From an uncultured Polaromonas sp. (GTDB lineage: Bacteria; Pseudomonadota; Gammaproteobacteria; Burkholderiales; Burkholderiaceae), in the NCBI GenBank assembly GCA_946479075.1, contig CAMLDT010000205.1, forward strand, positions 1 to 6,153: a DNA stretch of 6,153 nt, in the 5' to 3' direction. The notes under the pieces were generated by a model, which saw only the letters and a program-made list of their open reading frames with translations, did not search any database and was not told the origin of the DNA. Positions 1-6,153 of this stretch are shown here, in pieces. The position numbers and the translations under genes were made by a program. Each line of letters starts with the position of its first letter. Position 1 is the stretch's first letter.

Positions 1-166
1 TTTCCGCCGGGCCGCCCCAAGGAAAAATCCGCCCCCTCGGGGGGGCAGAGAGCTGCGCGCAGCGAGCGAACGTGGGGGCCCAGTTTTTCCGCCGGGCCGC
101 CCCAAGGAAAAATCCGCCCCCTCGGGGGGCAGAGAGCTACGCGCAGCGAGCGAACGTGGGGGCCCA
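1..166. repeat. Two tandem copies of a GC-rich ~84-bp intergenic repeat
   Basis: Two nearly identical copies lie head to tail, about 1-85 and 86-166. The differences seen are one G fewer in the central G run of copy 2 (seven G at 39-45, six at 124-129) and a G-to-A change (55 versus 139). Each copy contains a short hairpin: GCCCCC at 31-36 pairs with GGGGGC at 41-46 in copy 1, and 116-121 pairs with 125-130 in copy 2. Copy 1 also has a perfect 12-nt palindrome at 52-63, which the G-to-A change breaks in copy 2. GGGCC at 9-13 can pair with GGCCC at 77-81, so each unit could fold into a longer imperfect stem. Copy 1 begins at the window edge, so the array may extend upstream. Elements of this look are common between genes in Comamonadaceae (recalled, not searched). 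No coding function is apparent. Confidence 0.85.
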
Positions 167-207
167 TCAGCTTAAGCCCCACCTAAGGCTGGCCCCCCAT
201 GCTTATG

Positions 208-234
208 GGTACCGGCACCTCGGCGTGCCTTACC
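208..234 (+). other. Possible leader hairpin upstream of the HtrA gene
   Basis: GGTA at 208-211 pairs with TACC at 231-234, and GGCAC at 214-218 pairs with GTGCC at 225-229. This leaves a CC/T internal loop and a 6-nt apical loop. The structure ends 6 nt before the AAGGA ribosome binding site at 241-245. It could be a 5'-UTR stem that affects translation or stability, or an operator-like inverted repeat. No U-run follows, so it is not an intrinsic terminator. GC-rich DNA forms such stems by chance, so support is weak. I see no convincing sigma-70 or RpoE-type promoter in 167-253. Confidence 0.3.
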
Positions 235-240
235 TTACTC

Positions 241-245
241 AAGGA
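241..245 (+). promoter_or_regulatory. Ribosome binding site of the HtrA protease gene
   Basis: AAGGA at 241-245 lies 8 nt before the ATG at 254. The upstream in-frame stop is TAA at 173-175, and no ATG, GTG or TTG occurs in frame between it and 254, so this start is well fixed. Confidence 0.75.
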
Positions 246-253
246 AACCTGCC

Positions 254-1744
254 ATGACTTCTGCTGCACTGAAAAACACCCGCCTCGTTGTTGCCCTTCT
301 GGCCGCCGGCGCCATTGGCGGCGCCGGGGTCAGCGCCATCAACGCCGTGCATCCATCGGTCCTTGCGGCCACACCACCCGCCCTGGTCGCCGCGCCAGGG
401 TCTTCCATCGCCCTGCCCGATTTCTCGCAGATCACCGAGCGTTACGGCCCGGCGGTGGTCAACATCAGCGTCACCGGCACCACCAAGGTCAGCAACGACT
501 CCCCGTTCGCCCAGGGCGACGATGATGATGAGGGCACGCCCGGTGACCCCTTCTTCGAATTTTTCCGGCGCTTCCAGCAGGGCCAGGGGCGCCCCGGCGC
601 CCAGCAGCAGGAAATGCCGACACGCGGCCAGGGCTCAGGCTTCATCGTCAGTGCCGACGGCATCATCCTGACCAATGCCCACGTGGTGCGCGGCGCCAAG
701 GAAGTCACCGTCAAACTGACTGATCGCCGCGAATTCCGCGCCAAGGTGCTGGGCTCCGACCCCAAAACCGACGTGGCCGTGTTGAAGATCGAAGCCAGCA
801 ACCTGCCGGTGGTCGCACTCGGCAAGACCAGTGACCTGAAAGTGGGTGAGTGGGTGCTGGCCATCGGTTCGCCCTTCGGTTTTGAAAACACCGTGACGGC
901 CGGCGTGGTCAGCGCCAAGGGCCGCTCGCTGCCCGACGACAGCGCCGTCCCTTTTATCCAGACCGATGTCGCCATCAACCCCGGCAACTCGGGGGGCCCG
1001 CTGTTCAATGCACGCGGCGAGGTGGTCGGCATCAACTCGCAGATCTACAGCCGCAGCGGCGGCTACCAGGGCGTGTCGTTTGCCATCCCCATCGACGTGG
1101 CCAACCGCATCAAGAACCAGCTCGTGACCACGGGCAAGGTCGAACATGCACGCCTGGGCGTGATGGTGCAGGAAGTCAACCAGGCTTTTGCCGACTCCTT
1201 CAAGCTCGACAAACCCGAAGGTGCGCTGGTCTCCAGCGTTGAAAAGGGCGGCCCGGCCGACAAGGCAGGCCTGCAGTCCGGCGACGTGATCCGCAAGGCC
1301 AACGGCCAGCCTATCGTGTCCTCCGGCGACCTGCCGGCAGTGATCGGCCTGGCAGCGCCCGGCGACACGTTCAAGCTCGAAATCTGGCGCCAGGGCGCCA
1401 GCAAGGAACTGACTGCCAAGCTGGGCAGCGCCGACCAGAAGGTGGCGCAGGCCGATGGCCCGAAAGCCGGTGCGGCCCAGGGCAAGCTGGGCCTGGCCCT
1501 GCGTCCCTTGCAGCCGGACGAACAGCAGGAAGCCGGTGTGGACAGCGGCCTGCTGGTCCAGCAGGCCAGCGGCCCGGCCGCGATGGCAGGCGTGCAGCCG
1601 GGCGACGTGCTGGTGTCCATCAACGGCACACCGGTGCGCAGCGTCGAACAGGTGCGTGCCATGGTGGCGAAATCTGCGAAGTCTGTGGCCTTGCTGATCC
1701 AGCGCGGCGACAACAAGATTTTTGTGCCGCTGAATCTCGGTTAA
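254..1744 (+). CDS. degP: Do/HtrA-family periplasmic serine endopeptidase (DegP/DegQ/MucD type)
   Basis: This is a complete 496-residue protease of family S1C that degrades, and probably chaperones, misfolded envelope proteins in the periplasm. An N-terminal basic stretch (K7, R10) and a hydrophobic segment at about 11-31 form a Sec signal peptide or anchor; the cleavage site is unclear. The trypsin-like domain spans about 55-295. Its triad is intact: His143 in TNAHVV, Asp173 in KTDVAVL and Ser246 in GNSGGPL. An acidic run (residues 89-93), a DPFFEFFRRF motif (98-107) and a Gln-rich stretch (108-120) make up the LA-type loop, shorter than I expect for E. coli DegP. PDZ1 covers about 300-390 and PDZ2 about 410-493; each has a GD(V)(I/L) core, at 343-346 and 450-453. 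Length and architecture match full-length Do proteases. Whether this is the DegP, DegQ or MucD orthologue cannot be settled here; the symbol is the family name. A terminator follows 19 nt after the stop. Confidence 0.96.
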   Translation: MTSAALKNTRLVVALLAAGAIGGAGVSAINAVHPSVLAATPPALVAAPGSSIALPDFSQITERYGPAVVNISVTGTTKVSNDSPFAQGDDDDEGTPGDPFFEFFRRFQQGQGRPGAQQQEMPTRGQGSGFIVSADGIILTNAHVVRGAKEVTVKLTDRREFRAKVLGSDPKTDVAVLKIEASNLPVVALGKTSDLKVGEWVLAIGSPFGFENTVTAGVVSAKGRSLPDDSAVPFIQTDVAINPGNSGGPLFNARGEVVGINSQIYSRSGGYQGVSFAIPIDVANRIKNQLVTTGKVEHARLGVMVQEVNQAFADSFKLDKPEGALVSSVEKGGPADKAGLQSGDVIRKANGQPIVSSGDLPAVIGLAAPGDTFKLEIWRQGASKELTAKLGSADQKVAQADGPKAGAAQGKLGLALRPLQPDEQQEAGVDSGLLVQQASGPAAMAGVQPGDVLVSINGTPVRSVEQVRAMVAKSAKSVALLIQRGDNKIFVPLNLG

Positions 1745-1763
1745 GCGCAGCAAGGCAAACAGG

Positions 1764-1789
1764 AAAGCGGGCCACGGCCCGCTTTTTTT
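1764..1789 (+). terminator. Rho-independent terminator after the HtrA gene
   Basis: AGCGGGCC at 1766-1773 is the exact reverse complement of GGCCCGCT at 1776-1783, giving a GC-rich stem closed by a tiny loop (about 7 bp with a 4-nt loop in practice). Flanking A residues at 1764-1765 pair with T 1784-1785, and a run of seven T at 1783-1789 follows. It starts 19 nt after the protease stop codon and should separate its transcript from the next gene. Confidence 0.9.
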
Positions 1790-1851
1790 GCGTCCCTCGT
1801 CGCCGCATGCTGCGCCTTGTTACATCGTAATCGGCTACGCTTTCCTTCTCT

Positions 1852-1857
1852 GAGGGG
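1852..1857 (+). promoter_or_regulatory. Ribosome binding site fixing the GTG start of the A2M gene
   Basis: GAGGGG at 1852-1857 stands 5 nt before GTG 1863. An in-frame TGA at 1851-1853 overlaps it, so no start further upstream is possible. The next codons from GTG encode a good signal peptide. The remaining intergenic bases (1790-1851) contain no promoter I would defend. Confidence 0.8.
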
Positions 1858-1862
1858 AAAAC

Positions 1863-4800
1863 GTGGCCTTATCCATTGCAAAAACAATCACCGCCCTGCT
1901 TGCCGCAGCCGCCGTGCACGCCCAGGCGCTGCAGATCACCAGCGTATCGCCCCAGGGCGAGATCTCCAGGGTGCGCCAGGTGGTCGCCAAATTCGACGAC
2001 AGCGCCGTTACCTTCGGCGACCCGAAAGCACCGGCACCGCTGAGCCTGGCCTGCAACGACGCGCAGGCCACCAAGGGAACCGGGCGCTGGCTCAACGACC
2101 GCCAGTGGGTGTTTGATTTCGAGAACGACCTGCCGCCCGGTGTGCGCTGTTCGCTGCAGGTGGTGCCCACCTTCCAGTCACCGAAAAGCCAGGCCATCAC
2201 CGGCAAGGCCAGTTATGCCTTCAACACCGGCGGGCCTTTCATCCAGACCCTGCGGCCGTCCACGTATCAGCGCATCGACGAAGAGCAGTACTTCGTGCTG
2301 CAGCTCAACGGCCCGGCCACCCTGGCCAGCATCCGCGAGAACGTCTGGTGTTCGGTCGAGGGCCTGGGCGAGCGCGTGCCGGTCAAGCTGATCGAGGGCG
2401 CGGAACGGACGGCATTGCTCAAGTCGCTGAGCCTGGACAAAGCCGCGACGGCCGACCCGCTGCGTTTTGCCACCCTGGCCTGCAACCGGCGCCTCACTGC
2501 GGCCAGCAAGGTGCAACTGGTGTACGGCAAAGGCGTCGCCACCCCCGGCGGCGTCGCCAATTCGGTCGAGAAACGCTACAACTTCCAGGTACGTGAACCG
2601 TTTAAGGCCAGCTTCAGCTGCGAGCGTGAAAACGCGCAATCGGCTTGCCTGCCGATCCGGCCGCTGCGGCTGGACTTCAATGCGCCGGTGCCACGCAAGC
2701 TGCTCGGGGCCATCCGCCTCAAGTCTGCCAAAGACACCCTCCAACCGGTGTTCGATAGCGAAGGCGACAGCGACAACGTCCTCAACAGCGTGAGCTTCAA
2801 ACCGCCGCTGGCCGAACAAACGGACTACACGCTGACCTTGCCCAAAGACTTCAAGGACGCCTCGGGCCGCGCATTGAACAATACCGACAGCTTCCCGCTG
2901 AAGGTGGCCACCGGCGCGATGCCGCCGCTGGCCAAGTTTGCGGCCGCACCCTTCGGCATCGTCGAACGGTTTGCCGAACCTGGCAGCAAGGCCGGCGACC
3001 CGGCGCTGCTGCCGGTCACCTTGCGCAATGTCGAGGCCGCGCTCAAGGTGCAGGGCCTGACGCCCACCGCGGGCAAGGTCAGCGATCTGCGGCCGACAAC
3101 CGACACGGAGATCATTGCCTGGTTCCGCAAGGTGCAGCATTACGACGACTACCAGGTGGAACGCAAAAAAGCCGCCGCCGACATCAAGGGCCCGCTGCCC
3201 AGGGTCATTGATGACAACAAGGACTACGTGCAGTCGCGCATGCTCTCGCTGCTGGCCGGCCAGCCTGGCGTGAAAACACTGGACCTGCCGCAGCCTGTCA
3301 GCGGTGACCCGCGGCCGTTCGAGGTCGTCGGCATCCCGCTGTCACCGGGCTTTCACGTGGTCGAGATCGCTTCGCAGAAACTTGGCGCCTCCCTGCTCGA
3401 CGAACGCCACGGTGCCAGCCGGACCATGGTTGTGCGCACTTCGGGGCTGGTCACCAACCTGGGCGTGCACTTCAAACTGGGCCGCGAGAACGCGCTGGCC
3501 TGGGTCACCAGCCTGGACAAAGGCGCACCGGTGGCTGGCGCCACGGTCAGGGTGTCGAGCTGCAACGGCGAAGAACTCGCCAAGGCGGTGACCAACGCGC
3601 AGGGTATCGCCAGCTTCAAGGGCCTGGCGTCCGAGCCACCGCGCTGCAGTGGTGATGATTACCGAAGCGCCTATTTTGTGAGCGCGCGCAGCCAAGCCGG
3701 TGATGTCGAGGACATGAGTTTCACCTGGAGCGACTGGCACCGCGGCATCGAACCCTGGCGCTTCAACGTGCCCACCAGCAGCGACACCCGCCCGGACCAG
3801 CGCGCCCACACGATTTTCGACCGCACCCTGTTTCGTGCTGGCGAAACCGTGTCCATGAAACACCTGCTGCGCACCGAAACCAGCCAGGGCTTCGGCTTGA
3901 GCGACACGGCGCCGGACAAACTGGTGGTCACCCACACCGGCAGCGGCCAGCAATATGTGCAGGCGCTGGATTGGCGCAAAACCGCCACCGGCGGCCAGAG
4001 TGCCGAAAGCACATTTGCGATCCCGCCATCGGCCAAACTCGGCGAGTACCAGGTCGAGCTGCGCCTGGGCAGCCGGGCCTTGCCCACCGGCAGCTTCCGC
4101 GTGGAAGAGTTCCGCCTGCCGGTGCTCGAAGGCCGCATCCAGCCGACGGACAAGAAGGCGCTGGTCAAGGTCACGGCCGTGCCCACCGACGTTCAGATCA
4201 ACTATGTGTCGGGCGGCGGCGCGGCCAACCTGCCGGTGCGGGTGTCGGCGCTGATACGCGGCAAGACCTTGAGCTACAGCGACTACGAAGCCTTCAATTT
4301 CGCGCCGCCGCGCGTGCAACGCGCTGCCAACGAAGGCGGCGAGGAAGAAGCCACGGCCTCACAGGACCAGCGCGTGGTCGCCGACAAACTGGCCCTGACA
4401 CTGGACCGCAATGGCGCGGGCAAAACCAGCATCACGGACCTGCCCCCCAGCAAGCAGCCGCAGGAGCTGCTGCTCGAAGCCACGTATGCGGACCCGAACG
4501 GCGAGGTCCAAACCATCCGCAGTGTCGCCACGCTGTGGCCGGCCGCTGTGGTCGCCGGCATCAAGACCGAAGGCTGGGTGTCCGCCAGCCAGCAGATCAA
4601 GTTCCAGGCGCTGGCGCTGGACCTGAACGGCAAACCCGCGGCCGACGTGCCGCTGGAAGTCAAGGCCGTGGCGCGCATCGTCACCACCAGCCGCAAACGC
4701 ATGGTGGGCGGCTTTTACACCTACGACAACAAGACCGACATCAAGGACCTCGGCAGAGTCTGCAGCGGCAAAAGCGACAGCCGTGGCCTGCTGCTGTGCG

Positions 4801-5210
4801 AGGCCAAACTCGGCGAACCTGGTGAAGTCGAACTCGTGGTGACAGCGAAAGACGGCAGCGGCAACAGCATTCAGGCCGCCAGCTCGGTCTATGTGACCAA
4901 ACAGGGCGAACTCTGGTTTGGCGGCGAAGACCACGACCGCATGGACGTGTTGCCCGAGAAAAAAAGCTACCAGCCCGGCGAGACCGCCAAATTCCAGGTG
5001 CGCATGCCTTTCCGTTTTGCCACGGCGCTGGTGGCGATTGAGCGCGAAGGCATCATCGAGACGCAGGTAGTGCAGCTCAACGGCCAGGACCCGACCATCA
5101 CGCTGCAGGTCAAGGAAGGCTGGGGCCCGAACGTGTATGTCAGCGTGCTGGCCCTGCGCGGCCGCCTGCGCGAGGTGCCCTGGTACAGCTTCTTCACCTG
5201 GGGCTATTAG
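1863..5210 (+). CDS. Alpha-2-macroglobulin family protein, N-terminal 1115 residues up to an in-frame TAG
   Basis: A large secreted protein of the bacterial A2M family, which is thought to trap proteases in the periplasm. It starts at GTG 1863. Residues 1 to about 20 form a Sec signal peptide ending near AVHAQA; no lipobox Cys is present, so a soluble periplasmic form is likely rather than a lipoprotein. Macroglobulin-like beta domains follow. A carboxypeptidase-regulatory-like repeat lies at about 545-595. The family signature DRTLFRAGET sits at 653-662, close to the canonical DRxxYRPGE, and a second related motif, SYQPGET, at 1035-1041. Ten cysteines (64, 96, 163, 207, 253, 262, 567, 595, 967, 979) fall in neighbouring pairs, as expected for an oxidising compartment. 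The frame stops at TAG 5208-5210, straight after FFTWGY, and homologous sequence continues beyond it in the same frame. This is therefore probably the front part of an interrupted gene, not a full protein. Family members of this class are usually well over 1500 residues. Family assignment is firm; whether the truncated product is functional is unknown. Confidence 0.9.
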   Translation: MALSIAKTITALLAAAAVHAQALQITSVSPQGEISRVRQVVAKFDDSAVTFGDPKAPAPLSLACNDAQATKGTGRWLNDRQWVFDFENDLPPGVRCSLQVVPTFQSPKSQAITGKASYAFNTGGPFIQTLRPSTYQRIDEEQYFVLQLNGPATLASIRENVWCSVEGLGERVPVKLIEGAERTALLKSLSLDKAATADPLRFATLACNRRLTAASKVQLVYGKGVATPGGVANSVEKRYNFQVREPFKASFSCERENAQSACLPIRPLRLDFNAPVPRKLLGAIRLKSAKDTLQPVFDSEGDSDNVLNSVSFKPPLAEQTDYTLTLPKDFKDASGRALNNTDSFPLKVATGAMPPLAKFAAAPFGIVERFAEPGSKAGDPALLPVTLRNVEAALKVQGLTPTAGKVSDLRPTTDTEIIAWFRKVQHYDDYQVERKKAAADIKGPLPRVIDDNKDYVQSRMLSLLAGQPGVKTLDLPQPVSGDPRPFEVVGIPLSPGFHVVEIASQKLGASLLDERHGASRTMVVRTSGLVTNLGVHFKLGRENALAWVTSLDKGAPVAGATVRVSSCNGEELAKAVTNAQGIASFKGLASEPPRCSGDDYRSAYFVSARSQAGDVEDMSFTWSDWHRGIEPWRFNVPTSSDTRPDQRAHTIFDRTLFRAGETVSMKHLLRTETSQGFGLSDTAPDKLVVTHTGSGQQYVQALDWRKTATGGQSAESTFAIPPSAKLGEYQVELRLGSRALPTGSFRVEEFRLPVLEGRIQPTDKKALVKVTAVPTDVQINYVSGGGAANLPVRVSALIRGKTLSYSDYEAFNFAPPRVQRAANEGGEEEATASQDQRVVADKLALTLDRNGAGKTSITDLPPSKQPQELLLEATYADPNGEVQTIRSVATLWPAAVVAGIKTEGWVSASQQIKFQALALDLNGKPAADVPLEVKAVARIVTTSRKRMVGGFYTYDNKTDIKDLGRVCSGKSDSRGLLLCEAKLGEPGEVELVVTAKDGSGNSIQAASSVYVTKQGELWFGGEDHDRMDVLPEKKSYQPGETAKFQVRMPFRFATALVAIEREGIIETQVVQLNGQDPTITLQVKEGWGPNVYVSVLALRGRLREVPWYSFFTWGY
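5208..5210 (+). other. Premature in-frame TAG within the A2M reading frame
   Basis: Codon 1116, counted from GTG 1863, is TAG. The codons before it (WYSFFTWGY) and after it (APREWWTSFWYEGREY) both read as conserved A2M-family sequence in one frame, so no indel is involved. From memory of relatives with WGWK or WGFK at this point, Lys (AAG, one base away) is the likeliest original residue; Gln, Trp, Glu, Ser, Leu or Tyr are also one step away. No stop-codon readthrough signal that I recognise surrounds it. Confidence 0.85.
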
Positions 5211-6153
5211 GCGCCGCGTGAATGGTGGACTTCGTTCTGGTACGAAGGCCGTGAATACGTGGCGCCGACCGCGCTGGTGGACCTCAGCAAACCGGCCTTC
5301 CGCCTGGGTCTCGCAGAAATCCGAGTCGGCACGCAGGCCCACCAGCTCGCCGTGACGGTCAAGGCCGACAAGGAAAGTTATCCGGTGCGCGGCCAGGCCC
5401 AGGTCACCATCACCGCGAAACTTCCCAACGGTCAGCCCGCCGCGAATGCCGAAGTGGCGCTGGCCGCGGTGGACCAGGCGCTGCTGGAGCTGATGCCCAA
5501 TGACTCCTGGGACCTGCTGGGCGCGATGTTGCAGCGTCGCTCATGGGGCGTGGAAACCTCGACCGCACAAATGGAAATCATCGGCCGCCGGCACTATGGC
5601 CGCAAGGCGGTGCCGGCAGGTGGTGGCGGCGGGCGCAGCAACACGCGTGAGCTGCTGGACACCCTGCTGCTGTGGAATCCGAAGCTGCAACTCGACGAGA
5701 AAGGCCAGGCCGTGGTCACGGTGCCGCTCAACGACGCGTTGACGACCTTCAAGATCGTCGCGGTGGCCGACAGCGGCACGGGCCTGTTCGGCACCGGCCA
5801 AACCGCCATCAAGGCGACGCAGGATCTTCAGATCATCAGCGGCCTGCCGCCCCTGGTGCGTGAGGACGATCAGTTCCGAGCGCAAATCACCCTGCGCAAC
5901 ACCACCAAGGCCGCGATGAAGGTGGAAGTCAGCCCACGCGCAACGCTGCTGGACCTCAAACCCCAACTTGTGGATATTCCCGCGGGCGAGGCGCGTGAGG
6001 TCACGTGGATGGTCACGGCGCCGGCGCAGCTCGCGCTCACACGCGCCGAAGCCATCCTTTGGGAGATCGAAGCGAAGGACACGGTCAGCGGCGCACGCGA
6101 CGGCCTGAAGGCACGCCAGCGCATCATCCCCGCCGTGCCGCTGACGGTGCAGC
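5211..6153 (+). pseudogene. Continuation of the A2M gene after the internal stop, cut by the window edge
   Basis: In the same frame as the upstream part, 314 codons run from 5211 to the window end without a stop. They encode the next section of an A2M protein: a segment with EYVAPTALVDLSKPAF, a macroglobulin-like stretch containing ALAAVDQALLEL, a Gly run (five codons, 5619-5633), and then the core A2M domain with TRELLDTLLLWNP (5643-5681), VPLNDALTTFKIVAVA (roughly 5727-5774) and the GLPPLVREDDQF segment (roughly 5841-5876). The thioester (Cys-x-Glu-Gln) domain would lie beyond the right edge, so its presence cannot be judged. If TAG terminates, this portion has no signal peptide. The nearest in-frame ATG is 5493, with a GGAG only 3 nt upstream; GTG 5259 has GAAGG at a 10-nt spacing. 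Neither looks like a real gene start. Possible explanations are a nonsense pseudogene, a sequencing error, or a suppressed stop. Confidence 0.85.

Noticed and set aside
72..525. Small plus-strand frames at 72-257 and 199-525
   Set aside because: The first runs through the repeat element. The second overlaps the start of the protease gene in another frame. Neither has a plausible binding site or a protein-like composition.
635..1753. Long minus-strand open frame (372 codons) opposite the HtrA gene
   Set aside because: It lies wholly across a clear protease gene with intact catalytic motifs. Its translation is His/Ala/Gly-rich with no recognisable family, a usual antisense artefact of high-GC codon use.
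1817..1841. Possible promoter for the A2M gene (TTGTTA at 1817-1822, TACGCT at 1836-1841)
   Set aside because: The spacing between the boxes is 13 nt, too short for a sigma-70 promoter, and no -10-like box occurs at 16-18 nt. A promoter probably exists between the terminator and GTG 1863, but I cannot locate it.
3971..4825. Plus-strand open frame of 284 codons in another frame inside the A2M gene
   Set aside because: Its translation is Arg/Gln/Gly-rich low complexity, while the overlapping frame carries A2M motifs.
5208..5210. Pyrrolysine or programmed readthrough at the TAG
   Set aside because: Pyrrolysine decoding is not expected in this lineage and nothing in the window supports it. The surrounding bases match no readthrough context I know. 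A mutation or base error is simpler.
5208..5210. Frameshift as the cause of the interruption
   Set aside because: Conserved A2M sequence continues in exactly the same frame on both sides of the TAG, so an insertion or deletion is not needed.
2178..5342. Minus-strand open frames of over 300 codons at 2178-3140, 3342-4319 and 4359-5342
   Set aside because: They mirror the A2M coding frame, have low-complexity compositions and show no domain I recognise. They are antisense shadows of the strong GC codon bias.

Overview
The window is GC-rich DNA with typical proteobacterial gene structure. The style of the proteins and a GC-rich intergenic repeat at the left edge suggest a betaproteobacterium, most likely Burkholderiales/Comamonadaceae (Polaromonas/Rhodoferax/Variovorax-like). 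That assignment comes from recognising patterns, not from a database search.

Layout, all on the + strand. (1) Positions 1-166 hold two near-identical copies of a hairpin-forming, roughly 84-bp intergenic repeat. (2) Positions 167-253 are a short leader with a possible hairpin and a ribosome binding site. (3) Positions 254-1744 encode a complete Do/HtrA (DegP/DegQ/MucD) periplasmic serine protease with an intact His-Asp-Ser triad and two PDZ domains. (4) A strong intrinsic terminator lies at 1764-1789. (5) From 1863 a very large secreted alpha-2-macroglobulin (A2M) family protein begins at a GTG codon. It reads for 1115 codons to an in-frame TAG at 5208-5210, then continues in the same frame, with clear A2M-family sequence and no further stop, for 314 codons to the right edge. 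The gene is therefore interrupted by one nonsense codon and also cut off by the window.

Both proteins act in the cell envelope. The HtrA protease degrades or refolds damaged periplasmic proteins. Bacterial A2Ms are thought to trap foreign proteases that reach the periplasm. The terminator between them argues for separate transcription, so a functional link is only suggestive.

No wholly new system is visible. The main point of interest is the single TAG inside an otherwise intact A2M reading frame, which could be a sequencing error, a recent pseudogene, or a stop that is suppressed or phase-variable. The repeat pair is a secondary point.
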